A stretch of 64,000 nt of DNA from assembly GCF_002999135.1 (NCBI RefSeq), contig NZ_CP027229.1, positions 2,393,501 through 2,457,500 on the forward strand, written 5' to 3'. Origin of the DNA: Capnocytophaga sp. oral taxon 878 (GTDB lineage Bacteria > Bacteroidota > Bacteroidia > Flavobacteriales > Flavobacteriaceae). Position 1 is the first letter of the stretch. The number at the start of each line of letters is the position of its first letter. This document shows, piece after piece, positions 26,900 to 37,700 of the stretch. The translations under genes were made by a program, and so were the position numbers. The notes under the pieces are model-generated. The model made no database searches. It was given only the letters and a program-made list of their open reading frames with translations, and was not told the DNA's origin.

Positions 26900-27511
26900 A
26901 TGAAAAAAGTAGTATTTATCATTTTAGACAAGTTCGCCAATTGGGAGCTAGCGTATCTTTCTGCTGCCCTTGGCGAAAAACAATTAGGTACAGAACAATA
27001 CACTGTTTTGTATGCTTCAACCGATAAAGAAGTGAAAACCTCTATTGGTAATCTCAAAGCCTTACCCGACCTTACTATTTCAGAAATTCCTGAAGATATT
27101 TCAGCCCTCGTGTTCATTGGGGCAGAAGGTTCGTGGCATACTCTTTCCAAGGAGCAAACCTCTCAGCTACTAACCCTTGCCCAGAAGCTAAAAGCTAATG
27201 GCAAAGTATTAGGTGCTATTTGCGATAGCGCACGCTTTTGTGCCGTGAATGGTTTACTGAATGATGTGAAGCATACCGCCAATACTTTTGATGAGATAAA
27301 AGATGCCACGTGTTATACCAATGCTGATAATTTTGTCCTTACCACCAATGAGGCTGTAACTGATCACAAGGTAGTAACCGCCAAAGGAGATAGTGCATTG
27401 CATTTTGCTGTAAGCGTACTACGTGCTTTAGGCGATATCCCCGAAGAAAACATACAGTTTTTCCATATCCTACACACCGAAGGCTTTCTCAAAGCAATAC
27501 AAATGAGCTAA
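26900..27511 (+). CDS. DJ-1/PfpI-family protein
   Basis: 203 residues. The fold hallmarks are KVVFIILDKFANWELAYL with the active-site Glu in NWE, then VFIGAEGSW and the nucleophile elbow GAICDSARF with Cys near residue 112. DJ-1/PfpI members are glyoxalases, chaperones or amidases; the precise activity cannot be read here. Cytosolic. A bidirectional terminator follows. Confidence 0.85.
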   Translation: MKKVVFIILDKFANWELAYLSAALGEKQLGTEQYTVLYASTDKEVKTSIGNLKALPDLTISEIPEDISALVFIGAEGSWHTLSKEQTSQLLTLAQKLKANGKVLGAICDSARFCAVNGLLNDVKHTANTFDEIKDATCYTNADNFVLTTNEAVTDHKVVTAKGDSALHFAVSVLRALGDIPEENIQFFHILHTEGFLKAIQMS

Positions 27512-27550
27512 TTGATAAATTGAGTTTTAGAAGAATCTTTCTTAATGTAC

Positions 27551-27600
27551 AAAAATCCTCGTGGTTGCTGCCTGTGCGGCTCGCACCACGAGGATTTTTA
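27551..27600. terminator. Bidirectional terminator
   Basis: AAAAATCCTCGTGGT and ACCACGAGGATTTTT form a 15-bp stem with a 19-nt loop between two convergent genes. Confidence 0.9.
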
Positions 27601-27631
27601 TTTATTGCTTGTCGTGCTACGACTTGTGCTA

Positions 27632-28285
27632 CTACCTTATAGCTTCAATAATATTATCTACTTGTAGTTTTTCGAGGATGTTTTGGCGGTGGCGGTTTAC
27701 GGTATGCACACTGATGTTCAGTTTTTCGGAGATTTCTTTGCTGAACATTCCTTCTTTGGCAAGGGCGAGTACTTCTCTTTCACGTGGAGTAAGCAGTGCA
27801 TCGGTGGCACTTTCGATGGCAAAAGGTACAATCTCATCGGTAAGGCAGTTTTTTACCTGAAAACGCACTGATGTATTGGCTGATTGCTCGGGTGCGAGAT
27901 CAATCATACCCATTCCAAGAAAATTATCGTTTTTAAAGGCTAATATGCGCATTTGGTAAATCATTCGTACGTACTTCCCTTTATCTAATACTCTCATCTC
28001 ATAGATGTATTTGTAGGCCAATTTTTCTTCCTTTGGGAGTGTATCTAAAAACTCCCATACTTTTTTATCTATTCGCCTTACTACTTCTAAATCATCAGGA
28101 TGTACCAATTTCTCAATATTGAGCTCATCAGAGGCTTGAATATCTTCGGTTACATATTCGGTTACATAATAGTAATGCCCAAATCTATCTAACAGAAATA
28201 CTGCAAAACTCCCTGCTTGTTCTAAGATTTTTAAGTGGGGAATGTATTCTTGTGCTATCTCTTCTATGCTTTTATCGGTTGTCAT
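27632..28285 (-). CDS. PAS-LuxR transcription regulator
   Basis: 217 residues from the ATG at 28285. The N-terminal part (about 20-140) has PAS-like strands (LLDRFGHYYYVTEYVTEDIQ; KYVRMIYQMRILAFKN). The C-terminal GerE/LuxR helix-turn-helix reads LTPREREVLALAKEGMFSKE, then ISVHTVNRHRQNILEKL. This is the stand-alone PAS-LuxR design common in flavobacteria. It is divergent from the CPBP protease gene, which it might control. Confidence 0.85.
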   Translation of the reverse strand: MTTDKSIEEIAQEYIPHLKILEQAGSFAVFLLDRFGHYYYVTEYVTEDIQASDELNIEKLVHPDDLEVVRRIDKKVWEFLDTLPKEEKLAYKYIYEMRVLDKGKYVRMIYQMRILAFKNDNFLGMGMIDLAPEQSANTSVRFQVKNCLTDEIVPFAIESATDALLTPREREVLALAKEGMFSKEISEKLNISVHTVNRHRQNILEKLQVDNIIEAIR

Positions 28286-28309
28286 CTTCAAAATGGTTAT
28301 TATTCAGTA

Positions 28310-28341
28310 TTGTGCAGTTATGTGCACCGCCGTAATTTTGC
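28310..28341 (+). promoter_or_regulatory. Promoter of the CPBP protease gene
   Basis: TTG (28310-28312), 20 nt, TAATTTTGC (28333-28341). TGTGCA occurs twice in the spacer region (28311, 28321). The gene starts 28 nt on. Confidence 0.7.
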
Positions 28342-28369
28342 GCCAAAGATAATCAAATATTTTTAAAAG

Positions 28370-29221
28370 ATGAAGAATAAATCACGAACCATTAGGAATT
28401 TATGTATTTTTATTTTTGTAGCGCTGAGCTGTGGCTGGGTAGGTGTGTGGGTAGATTCACTTACGGGGGAAACGGCTGGTGATTTTAGCGATACCAGCAG
28501 TGGTACTAGTGGAATGGGTATTTTTATTATTGCCCCTGTGCTTACTTGGCTCCTCTTACGCGCCTTTATGGGTGATGGGTGGCGAGATGCTGGCTTGCGT
28601 CCGCTTATTAAGAAGAACTTACGGTGGTATGGGGTGGCGGCTCTTATCTATCCTGTAGTGATTGCCCTTACGTTACTTATAGGGGGAGTATTGGGATGGC
28701 TGAAGGTGGAAATTAGGTGGGAGAGTTACCTTGCGAGCTTTGGTGTTTTGGTACTAGCGGAGATTGTAAAGAATTTCTTTGAAGAATCGGCGTGGAGGGG
28801 GTATCTTACTGCGCGCTTGCTGAGCTTGAAGATTAAGGATGTGTGGTTGTACCTTATTGTGGGGGTGGTGTGGTGCTCATGGCATTGGCCTTACTTCTTT
28901 TATTTTCTGAAGCCAGAGCAGTTATTTGCTGTATTTCCTTATGATAGGGTTACTTTTTGTGTAATGGCGCTGGTGTGTTGCACTTCGTGGACAGTGATGT
29001 ATACGGAACTTTTCCGCCTTACCAAATCGATATGGCCTGGGGTGTGGATGCATGCTATTGAGGATACGACTATCAATAACCTGATATATGATAGGCATAT
29101 ACTTATTGAGACGGGTAAGGAGATACTTATTTCGCCTGTTTCGGGGATTATACCTTGCTTGTTATATCTTGGTGTGGGCTTATGGTTGCGCAGGATTAGG
29201 ATAGCTAAGGAGGTGGTGTAA
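28370..29221 (+). CDS. CPBP (Abi/CAAX-type) intramembrane protease
   Basis: 283 residues, about eight membrane segments. Motif 1 is FEESAWRGYL (Glu138-Glu139, Arg143), motif 2 is SWHWPYFF (His172) and motif 3 is WPGVWMHAIEDT (His228). These are the conserved residues of the glutamate-type CPBP proteases. Bacterial members process or sequester membrane peptides and some protect against bacteriocins; the substrate is unknown. A long hairpin terminator shared with the convergent receptor gene follows. Confidence 0.88.
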   Translation: MKNKSRTIRNLCIFIFVALSCGWVGVWVDSLTGETAGDFSDTSSGTSGMGIFIIAPVLTWLLLRAFMGDGWRDAGLRPLIKKNLRWYGVAALIYPVVIALTLLIGGVLGWLKVEIRWESYLASFGVLVLAEIVKNFFEESAWRGYLTARLLSLKIKDVWLYLIVGVVWCSWHWPYFFYFLKPEQLFAVFPYDRVTFCVMALVCCTSWTVMYTELFRLTKSIWPGVWMHAIEDTTINNLIYDRHILIETGKEILISPVSGIIPCLLYLGVGLWLRRIRIAKEVV

Positions 29222-29282
29222 ATTACTTGAATAGCTACTATTAGTAGCTTTTTTAGAAATGTATTGTGGCTATTTTGTGGCT

Positions 29283-29328
29283 AATAATAAGAGAGCAGGG
29301 TTTAAATGAACCCTGCTCTCTTATTATT
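29283..29328. terminator. Bidirectional terminator
   Basis: AATAATAAGAGAGCAGGGTT and its complement form a near-perfect 20-bp stem between two convergent genes. Confidence 0.92.
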
Positions 29329-29350
29329 AAAAGTAGATATAGAAAGGCTT

Positions 29351-31845
29351 CTAAAACTGATAAGTAACAGTAGCATTTACATTGCGTGGGGCACCAGGGA
29401 AGTTGCGGAGATTATCATAACCACTAATCCAATAGGTGCGGTTGAGCACATTGTTTACATTTACTTGGAACTGTACTTCTTTTACTTTGTAGTAAAGTAC
29501 AGCGTTTACTAAGGTGTATTCGGGGTAGGAGGCAGCAGTAGCGCGACGCCCTACTTGCCCTAACCGCTCACTTACATAATTCACTCCTACACCTAGCCCT
29601 AAACCTTCTAAAGCACCTTTTTGGATGATATATTTCGTCCAGAAATTAGCGGCATGACGTGGGGTGCTGGGGCGTTGCACATTTAGGTCTTTTAGGGTGC
29701 CATTTTCTTTTAGTTTTACAATACGTGCATCGGTATAGGCATAGTTTGCCACTATACTCCAGTTGGGTATAATGCGTCCGGCGATATCTAGTTCAAAGCC
29801 ATTTGATTCTTCATCTACAGGTACACGCCAATCGGGTTTGCCTGCTTTGGCACTTTGCTCTAACGAGTTTTCTTGCTTGATTTTAAACACTGAAAGGGTA
29901 GCATTTAACCGCTTGTTGAACCATTCGGTTTTGAGTCCTATTTCGTGTAACTCACTTTCGACATAATCAAAGGGGCCTCCATAGCGCTCGGGGTCGGACT
30001 GTATATTGGCGCCTTGAGGCTGAAATCCTTTTACCCAAGTAGAATATAGATTGATGTTTTCACAGGCTTCTACCACTAATCCAACACGTGGTATAAAGAC
30101 TTGGGTTTTACCTTGAGTCTCTTTGGTAGTGCCTTTGTTGAGGATTTCGGTAAACCACTCTTGTCGTAACCCTACAAGTACTTTCACAATGCTGATGTCC
30201 ATCTGCTCTTGCACATATACGCCATGAGAATATTCCTCATACGGATTGAGTACATTTTGGCGATAGATATACTTGCTAATGTCTTTATACGCATTGCCTT
30301 CCGGACGATTTTCTAAATCGAACACTGGGACATTGGTAGTAGGGGTTTGTACTGACCCTGCTAATACGTTAGTAGTGGTGGTGTAGGTGTTGACTACTTT
30401 GGTTTTGTCCTTGTTCAAATACCCCTGAGCAGTAGTGCCTGAGGCGCCATATTTCTGTTCTGATAGGAAATAGTCATACCCTACCAATAACTTGTGTTTT
30501 ACGATGCCTGTGTTGAAAGTGAAGTTGAAGTAGTTATTAAAACTATTGTTGGCAAAGGAACGCTTGCGCTGGTTAAAAGTCATCAGTACCTTGTTGGGGT
30601 CGGCATAGCGGAAAGCATTGGCGCCATTGCCTATTTGCTTGTAGTACAAGTTGGCTTGGGTATGTTCTTGCATATCCTCACTATAAGTAGAGTTAAGGTA
30701 GATGGCGTTAAACGAAATATGTTCGTTGAACTTATGAGAGAGCCCAATAGTAGTGTTGAGTGTGTTTTCTTTAAGGAAATCATTGGCAGCACTCATAGAC
30801 ATACTGATGGGTGTATCATAGAGGGTGCCATTGGCAGGGAAGACTTGCCCTCGGTCTATTTTGCCATTGAAATTCTGATATACAAAATCTACATTTACGC
30901 GGGTTTTATCATTGGGGAGGTAAGAGAATGAAGGGGCGACTATATAGCTTTCAGAGCCTTGCAAATCACGGAAAGAGTCGGTTTTTTCATAGCCTAAATT
31001 GAGGCGGTATAAAAGGGTTTTCTTAGGGTTAAGAGGGCCTGTAAAATCGGCGTAGGTTTTGAGGGTATTCCAGCTGCCAACACCTACCGAAATGCTGTTT
31101 TGTTTTTTTAGAAGGGGCTTTTTGGTTACCCTATTGATCACTCCGCCAGGGGCAGCATTGCCAAAGAGTGCTGAGGCAGGGCCTTTGATGACTTCGACGC
31201 GCTCGATATTAGCCAATGATGATTGCTTCCATAGGCTTGTTTGGGCACGCATCCCATTGAGTAGGTTACCTGAATTGCGGTTGCCTGTTGCCCGAAATCC
31301 GCGTATTGAAAAATCGTTGTAGGAAGTGTATTGGTTTACCCCACTGATATTTTTTACTACCTCATTGACGGTAGTAGCGCCTTGGTCTAAAATAAGCTCT
31401 TTGGTAACGTAGCCTACTGATTGAGGAACATCTTTTAGGGCAGCGGCTGTTTTGGTACCTATAAAGGAATTGGTATTTTTATAGCTGCTTTCCTTTCTGC
31501 CCACTACTTCGACTTCTTGTAGGGCGGTGAGTTCTTCGGTGAGTTGTACATCGAGGTGGGTGTGTGTGCCACTGGGATTGGGGCTGATATCGGTGCGTAT
31601 TTTTAGTGGTTGGAAGCCTACATAACTAAATATAATAGTTTGCTTGCCTACGGGTATGTGGTGGAGATTGTAAAATCCTGCCTCGTTGGTAGTAGCGCGT
31701 TATTAGTGCCTTCGAGCAGTACGGTAACTCCTACAAGGGGCTGTTTGTTTTCATCGGTTACACGCCCTCTTACTTCGGTTTGTTGGGCAAAAATATAAGA
31801 GATATTAACTCCTAAAAGTGTTAATAACAGAAAGATACGTTTCAT
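29351..31845 (-). pseudogene. TonB-dependent siderophore receptor, frameshifted
   Basis: The first 65 codons (from 31845) encode a signal peptide (MKRIFLLLTLLGVNISYIFAQ) and the start of a carboxypeptidase-regulatory-like domain (VRGRVTDENKQPLVGVTVLLEGTNN). The frame is then lost at about 31695-31700. The other frame continues with ATTNEAGFYNLHHIPVGKQT, a plug domain (KDVPQSVGYVTKE, VIKGPASALFGNAAPGGV) and a 22-strand-type barrel ending VNATVTYQF. Adding one base in ACGCGC (minus strand) rebuilds one 831-residue protein. So it is a one-base deletion: a real pseudogene, a phase variant or a sequencing error. If intact it would import ferric siderophore across the outer membrane. Confidence 0.9.
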
Positions 31846-31884
31846 AAATTATTTATTTAAAATTATTCTACTTTATTACAGTGT

Positions 31885-31915
31885 GCAAAAATAGAGATAT
31901 TTTTAAATATAACAA
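31885..31915 (-). promoter_or_regulatory. Promoter of the TonB-dependent receptor
   Basis: Minus strand: TTG (31913-31915), 19 nt, TATTTTTGC (31885-31893). Confidence 0.75.
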
Positions 31916-31995
31916 GCAAAAAGGGGGGTGAAATTTAATGATTAGCTTGTTTTTTGAAATAGGAGGTGTGATGTATTGGGGTGGTTTAGTGATAA

Positions 31996-32033
31996 AAAAA
32001 AGCTGCTAAGCATTATGGCTTGGCAGCTTTTCG
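31996..32033 (-). terminator. Terminator after transaldolase
   Basis: AAAAGCTGC-AAGC and GCTT-GCAGCTTTT arms with a short loop; A-tract on the plus strand gives the T-tract on the minus strand. Confidence 0.85.
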
Positions 32034-32054
32034 TTTTGTAAAAAGTGAGTGTTT

Positions 32055-32714
32055 TTATTTGTTACCTTTGTTGTAATCGGCGAGGAATTGTGCTAGACCG
32101 GCATCGGTAAGGGGGTGTTTTAGCAAGCCTAAAATGGCTGATAGGGGTGCTGTGATTACATCGGCTCCTATTTTGGCGCATTCCATAATGTGCATAGTGT
32201 GGCGCACTGAGGCTGCTAATATTTCTGTTTCGAAGCTGTAATTGTCATATATCTGGCGGATATCTTCGATTAGAGAAAGTCCGTCGGTAGAGATGTCGTC
32301 TAGCCTACCTATGAAGGGTGATACGTAGGTGGCGCCTGCTTTGGCTGCGAGAAGTGCTTGTCCTGCGGAAAAGACTAAGGTGCAGTTGGTACGGATGCCT
32401 CTGTCGGTAAAATATTTGATGGCTTTGATGCCTTCTTTAATCATAGGTATTTTCACGACTATTTGTTGTGGGCATAGGGCGTATAGTTCTTCGCCTTCGC
32501 GTATCATTCCTTGGAAATCGGTAGCGATTACTTCGGCTGAGACGTCGCCATCTACGATTTCGCAGATGTTTTTGTAGTGCTGAAGGATGGCTTCTTTGCC
32601 GGTGATTCCTTCTTTTGCCATTAGTGATGGGTTGGTGGTTACGCCATCGAGGACGCCTAAATCTTGGGCTTCTTGTATTTGTGCTAAATTAGCGGTATCG
32701 ATAAAGAATTTCAT
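32055..32714 (-). CDS. tal: Transaldolase (TalC/Fsa subfamily)
   Basis: 219 residues, the short TalC/MipB length. [16 protein letters not shown] at the start, [13 protein letters not shown], the Schiff-base Lys in VVKIPMI, NCTLVFS and [16 protein letters not shown]. It moves a dihydroxyacetone unit between sugar phosphates in the non-oxidative pentose phosphate pathway; some close relatives are fructose-6-phosphate aldolases. It lies 13 nt downstream of the lipoprotein gene on the same strand. Confidence 0.93.
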   Translation of the reverse strand: MKFFIDTANLAQIQEAQDLGVLDGVTTNPSLMAKEGITGKEAILQHYKNICEIVDGDVSAEVIATDFQGMIREGEELYALCPQQIVVKIPMIKEGIKAIKYFTDRGIRTNCTLVFSAGQALLAAKAGATYVSPFIGRLDDISTDGLSLIEDIRQIYDNYSFETEILAASVRHTMHIMECAKIGADVITAPLSAILGLLKHPLTDAGLAQFLADYNKGNK

Positions 32715-32727
32715 ATTGTTTAAAAAT

Positions 32728-33492
32728 TTAGTAATATTCGATTGTTCGTTTGTATGTGGCGCTTAGTTCGCCATTGTTGTATTCTTTTATTTCGGTAGCG
32801 CTACCTTTGCTATCGTATTGGTATTGGTAGGTAATTTTGTTTTGGGCTTGGCTTTGGGCTAAGTCGTCGAGGGTTACTGAAGAGATGAAGCCTTTGTCGT
32901 TATAGGTAAAGGTTTTTTTTCTGGTGATGGCGGCTCCTTTTTTGGGGTAGGTTTCTTCGGTAAGGGTTTGTCCGTTAGGGTTATAGGTAACGACGAGGAA
33001 TTGCTCGAGGGTTTGTGAATCTACTTCAAAGGTAGTTTCGGCTACGGTTCCTTCTTTGGAGTAGGAGAAGTGCATTTTGTATTTTTCGCCTCCTATTCTT
33101 TCGTTTTCTATTTCGGTAGGGAATCCTTTGTCGTTGATTTTGGTAATGGTTTTTTGTATTTCGGTGCCTTTATTGTCGTAGCCTATCATTTCGATGGTGT
33201 TGGCTGCGGGGTATTTAAAGGTTCTTTTGAAGGTTTCTTTATGGGTTTCGGAATTATCTTCAGAGATGAACCACATACGGCGTTCGGCTTGGGTGAAGAA
33301 GCCTTTTTCATTGAAGGAGTAGAAGGTGGTATCGGTGCGTTTGCCGTATATGTTATTGTATTGGGTTACTTCGGTAACTTGTTTTACTTTTCCTTTTAGT
33401 CGCATATTATCGGCATCGTTAGGTGCGGTGATATTTTTGTTACAGCCCACTAATGCTAAGGGGGCGATGAGTGTGAAGATAAGTTTTTTCAT
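32728..33492 (-). CDS. Lipoprotein with YD-like repeats
   Basis: 254 residues. The lipobox LALVGC gives a lipidated Cys at residue 17. The mature part has RHS/YD-like units ([57 protein letters not shown]). It starts with [14 protein letters not shown], close to the secreted protein at 9390-9962. Probably surface or periplasmic; function unknown. Confidence 0.65.
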   Translation of the reverse strand: MKKLIFTLIAPLALVGCNKNITAPNDADNMRLKGKVKQVTEVTQYNNIYGKRTDTTFYSFNEKGFFTQAERRMWFISEDNSETHKETFKRTFKYPAANTIEMIGYDNKGTEIQKTITKINDKGFPTEIENERIGGEKYKMHFSYSKEGTVAETTFEVDSQTLEQFLVVTYNPNGQTLTEETYPKKGAAITRKKTFTYNDKGFISSVTLDDLAQSQAQNKITYQYQYDSKGSATEIKEYNNGELSATYKRTIEYY

Positions 33493-33514
33493 TCGTAAAT
33501 TGTTTTTTTAGGCT

Positions 33515-33545
33515 GCAAATATAGGGCTTTTTTTTGAATTGGCAA
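33515..33545 (-). promoter_or_regulatory. Promoter of the lipoprotein-tal operon
   Basis: Minus strand: TTG (33543-33545), 19 nt, TATATTTGC (33515-33523). Repeat copy 5 starts at the next base. Confidence 0.8.
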
Positions 33546-33976
33546 TAGGGGAGAGGAGTTAGGGGATAGGAGATAGGGGATAGGAGATAGAGGGTTGTTA
33601 ATAAAAATAGGGGAAAAAGGGAGAAAGGGTGAGAAAAATGTAGGGTTTGGGGGAATTTGTTGCGGATTTGGCAAAGGGTGGGTGGGGTGGAGAAGGGGCT
33701 GGAAATCAGGCTTATGAGGGTTATACTTCGTTTAGAGTTCGTTTATCCTTCGTTATAGGTTCGTTTAAAGTAGGTAAAAGGTAAGGGTTAAGAGGTAAGA
33801 GGGTGGGGATGTAATGGGCTGATTATTAGGGGAAAGGAGTTAGGAGATAGGGGATAGGTGGAGAGGGGGTGGTTTTTGCATTATTCGCAATGGGAGGGTT
33901 AGGAGATAGGAGTTAGGGAGGAGGGGTTGGGAGATAGGGGATAGTGTGGGGGTGGGGGGAATAACTTTGGGGGAAT
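33546..33976 (+). repeat. Intergenic G-rich element, copy 5
   Basis: Full-length copy filling the space between the -33 box of the minus-strand lipoprotein gene and the TTG at 33977. The array is at 33727-33770, followed 206 bp later by the TTG of the next promoter. It includes TTTTTGCATTATTCGCAATG. The promoter it precedes originally belonged, by inference, to the gene now at 42642, from which the putative island separates it. Confidence 0.9.
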
Positions 33977-34009
33977 TTGACAAGTGATGAGTTTTTTTTG
34001 TATTTTTGC
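33977..34009 (+). promoter_or_regulatory. Promoter at the left island junction
   Basis: TTG (33977-33979), 21 nt, TATTTTTGC (34001-34009). No gene follows for 300 bp. It overlaps the left copy of the island-flanking repeat. Confidence 0.65.
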
Positions 34010-34020
34010 CCCAAAATTGA
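34000..34020 (+). other. Putative left attachment site (attL)
   Basis: GTATTTTTGCCCCAAAATT here is matched at 42615 by GTAATTTTGCCCCAAAATT (one mismatch in 19; a 15-bp identical core). Both fit GTANNTTTGC, the core-site motif known for IntDOT-type integrases. Together they bracket the metal-efflux operon and the integrase gene. Confidence 0.6.
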
Positions 34021-34157
34021 AACTACTTTTATAATCTATTTTAAATAAAGAAGATACAGGAATTACAAGAAGATTAGGTAATGATTTAGTAATAGCTCTT
34101 ATTTCATTTGATTATACCTATTTTCTCAGTAACTTCTAGGTGAAAAGGTACAACATC

Positions 34158-34220
34158 TTGACAATATAACCAAAAAAATTTACCTTTGCACCCGCAGACG
34201 TGCAGCAACGCACGTCTGCG
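34158..34220 (+). promoter_or_regulatory. Promoter followed by a strong hairpin
   Basis: TTG (34158-34160), 20 nt, TACCTTTGC (34181-34189), then at once an 11-bp perfect stem CGCAGACGTGC (34193-34203) / GCACGTCTGCG (34210-34220) with loop AGCAAC. The transcript would begin with this hairpin. It may be a stabilising 5' end, an attenuator or a small RNA ahead of the efflux genes. Confidence 0.6.
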
Positions 34221-34226
34221 TGGAGC

Positions 34227-34250
34227 TGGTAATGTGTCAGATGTGTTATT
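34227..34250 (+). repeat. 24-bp direct repeat, left copy
   Basis: Begins TGGTAATGTGTC. The copy at 40257-40280, just after the efflux operon, differs at four positions, all purine transitions. It may mark cassette ends or be an operator. Confidence 0.5.
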
Positions 34251-34288
34251 TTTAATTATGTAGTAGAATGCGACAAAATCAAAAAATT

Positions 34289-34318
34289 TTGTCAGATTGA
34301 AAAAAAATGTATCTTTGC
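34289..34318 (+). promoter_or_regulatory. Promoter of the metal-efflux operon
   Basis: TTG (34289-34291), 18 nt, TATCTTTGC (34310-34318). The ATG at 34326 is 7 nt after the -7 box, so the mRNA is near leaderless. Confidence 0.75.
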
Positions 34319-34325
34319 TCCCAAT

Positions 34326-34646
34326 ATGAGATTTTTCACCTTCATACTTAGCTTATATCTGTTGGCACTCACTGGGCTGCCTTGTACGGATATGCTTGAA
34401 GGTGAGGAGTCTTCAGCTTCTTATGAATTTGTAACAGCCCCAACTGGGGAACACTCTCATTTTCATTTGGATAGCTGTTCATCTTTCTGCATTTGCACTT
34501 GCTGCCAAATGGTAATCAGCACGCCCACTACTTATGAGGCCTTAACCATTGCTCAAGCCACCGCAACCATTCCCTCCTATAGCTATCCCCTGACCGTATG
34601 GTCTTCGAACTGCTATGGGAATATCTGGACTCCTCCCAAGATATAG
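34326..34646 (+). CDS. Small Cys/His-rich exported protein, DUF6660-like
   Basis: 106 residues with a signal peptide (MRFFTFILSLYLLALTGLPC) and a short His/Cys cluster, EHSHFHLDSCSSFCICTCCQM. Small proteins of this type (I recall DUF6660) stand before heavy-metal RND operons in Bacteroidota. The five Cys and nearby His suggest metal binding in the periplasm, perhaps delivery to the pump; that role is inference. First gene of the efflux operon, 85 nt before the pump gene. Confidence 0.7.
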   Translation: MRFFTFILSLYLLALTGLPCTDMLEGEESSASYEFVTAPTGEHSHFHLDSCSSFCICTCCQMVISTPTTYEALTIAQATATIPSYSYPLTVWSSNCYGNIWTPPKI

Positions 34647-34731
34647 TCTTTTCTTTCTTCATCTCAAGTGATTGTTCATTAGTCATCTCACCCATCATTA
34701 GTCATTAACTAATCATTAATTCTTATTAGAA

Positions 34732-37700
34732 ATGTTAGACAAAATCATACTATTTAGCATCAAAAATAAGCTATTTGTAGGATTCATGACCCTTATGCTT
34801 ATTTTTTGGGGCGTATGGAGTGCTACAAGGCTCCCCATTGATGCCGTTCCAGATATTACTAACAACCAAGTACAAATCATCACCTCTACCCCTACTTTGG
34901 CCTCACAAGAGGTAGAGCAACTGGTTACTTTTCCTATTGAGCAAGCCATCGCCAATATTCCTGGGCTGGAGGAAACACGCAGTATTTCCCGCTTTGGTCT
35001 CTCGGTCATCACAGCCGTCTTTAGCGAGGATATGGACATCTACTTTGCCCGCCAGCTAGTCAATGAAAAGCTCAAGGAGGCACAGGAGCAAATCCCTCAA
35101 GGCATAGGCTCGCCCGAACTCTCACCCGTGAGTACCGGACTGGGGGAGGTATATCAGTATATCATTCGCCCTACGGAACAGAGCAAAAACAAATATTCCG
35201 CCAAAGACCTCCGCACCATGCAGGACTGGATCGTGGCTCGCCAACTCTATGGTACCAAAGGAATAGCCGAAATCAACAGCTTTGGAGGCGAACTCAAACA
35301 GTATGAGGTGGTTATAGACCCCGATCGCCTCCGTGCCATGGGGGTGAGTGTCAGTGATATTTTCACTGCTTTGGAGCAGAACAACCAAAATACAGGAGGT
35401 GCCTATATCGACAAGCGCCCCAATGCCTACTTTATCCGAGGAATAGGCATGGCTCGCTCCCTTGAAGACATAGGCAATATAGCCGTAGGCAAGCACACCC
35501 CTCCCCTCTTTATCAAGCATGTAGCCGAGGTACGCTTGGGCAGTGCCCTCCGCTATGGTGCCCTTAGCTATAATGGCGAGGTGGATGCCGTAGGTGGGGT
35601 AGTGATGATGCTCAAGGGCGAAAACAGCCACGAGGTAGTCAGTCGTATCAAAGAAAAACTGCCCACCATACAGCAATCCCTACCTGAAGATGTAGTGATA
35701 GAGCCATTCTTAGACCGCACGGACTTGGTACAACGCGCCATCCATACAGTAGAGAAAAACCTCTTAGAGGGGGCGCTGATTGTCATCTTCATCTTAGTAC
35801 TTTTCTTAGGGAACCTGCGTGCCGGACTGATTGTTGCCACAGCCATTCCGCTCTCCTTGCTCTTTGCCTTAGGAATGATGAACCTCTTTGGAGTAAGTGC
35901 CAACCTGATGAGCTTGGGAGCGATAGATTTCGGAATTATCGTAGATGGATCGGTTATCGTGGTAGAAGCAGTGATGCACCACTTGGCGATCCGAAAGAAC
36001 CACCAACGACTTACCCAAACACAAATGGATGAGGAGGTATTCCATTCCGCTTCCAAAATACGCAGTAGTGCCGCCTTCGGAGAGATTATCATCCTGATGG
36101 TGTATATTCCCATTCTTACCTTGGTAGGAGTAGAGGGCAAGATGTTCCGCCCTATGGCACAAACCGTCGTCTTTGCTATTTTGGGTGCCCTGATCCTTTC
36201 CCTGACTTATATCCCTGCCATGAGCGCTTTGCTCCTACCTAAAACAGTAAGTGACAAGCGCAGTTTTGCCGAGCGAATGATAAGCTGGCTCTACCGTCAC
36301 TACCAACCGCTCTTTGTCCGTTCTATCCGCCTTAGGGGATGGATAATAGGCAGTACCGTGGTACTGTTCGTTCTTGCGGTAGGCATTTTCAGCCGTATGG
36401 GAGGTGAGTTTATTCCACAACTACAAGAAGGCGATTTTGTTTTTGAATGTATTCTGCCACCGGGCACTTCCCTGAAGCAGAGCTTGGAGACTTCCATGCA
36501 GGCCTCTCGCCTGATTCGTGAGTTCGACGAGGTGAAAATGGTGATAGGCAAAACAGGTTCTGCCGAAATACCTACCGACCCTATGCCGCTGGAAGCCTCC
36601 GATATTGTGATCGTACTCAAGAGCCAAGACCAATGGAAAAGTGGTCGCTCCTATGAGGAATTAGGAGATGCCATCATTGAGCGGCTCAAGGATATTCCTG
36701 GGGTTTTCTTTGAGAAAAGCCAGCCTATACAAATGCATTTCAACGAATTGATGACAGGTGTCAGACAGGATGTAACGATAAAAATCTTTGGAGAAAACAT
36801 GGATACCCTCGCCCACTACGCCCAAAGAGTAAGCCAACTTATCCAGAAAACAGAAGGTGCTACCGCCCCACAGGTCGAAAAAGTAAGCGGACTTCCGCAA
36901 ATCAATGTTACTTACGATCGGGTACGCTTGGCCAACTACGGACTTTCGGTGCAAGAGGTCAATGAGGTACTCAGTACCGCCTTTGCTGGTAAGAAGGCTG
37001 GGGTTGTCTTCGAGAACGAACGAAGGTTCGACCTTGTGGTGCGCCTCGATAGCCTCCATCGTACCGGAATTGACGATGTACAGCATATGATGGTAGCTAC
37101 CGAAAATGGGCAGGTGCCGATGAGCCAATTGGCCACTATCAAATATGAATTAGGCCCCGCACAAGTAAGCCGTGAAGCAGGCAAGCGCCGTATCGTCATT
37201 GGCTTCAACGTGCAAGGGCGCGATGTGCAGAGTGTGGTGAGTGATATAGAACAAAAATTAAAGGGCGTAAAGCTCCCTACGGGCTATTACTTTACCTATG
37301 GCGGTCAGTTTGAGAACCTACAACAAGCCACCGACCGACTGCTCATAGCCGTGCCTGTAGCCCTACTTTTAATATTTTTCTTGTTATACCTTGCTTTCCA
37401 CTCTATAAAACAATCATTGCTCATCTTTAGCGCTATCCCGATGAGTGCCATTGGGGGCGTATTTGCCTTGCTTCTTCGGGGAATGCCTTTTAGTATTAGT
37501 GCGGGTATTGGTTTTATCGCGCTCTTTGGGGTAGCAGTGCTCAACGGTATAGTGCTTATTGGCACTTTCAACCAGCTGAAAAAAGAAGGAATGACCAACC
37601 TTTTGCATCGCGTGATTACGGGTACCGAAATGCGTTTACGCCCTGTGCTAATGACGGCTATGGTGGCGAGCTTAGGTTTCCTACCTATGGCACTCAGTCA

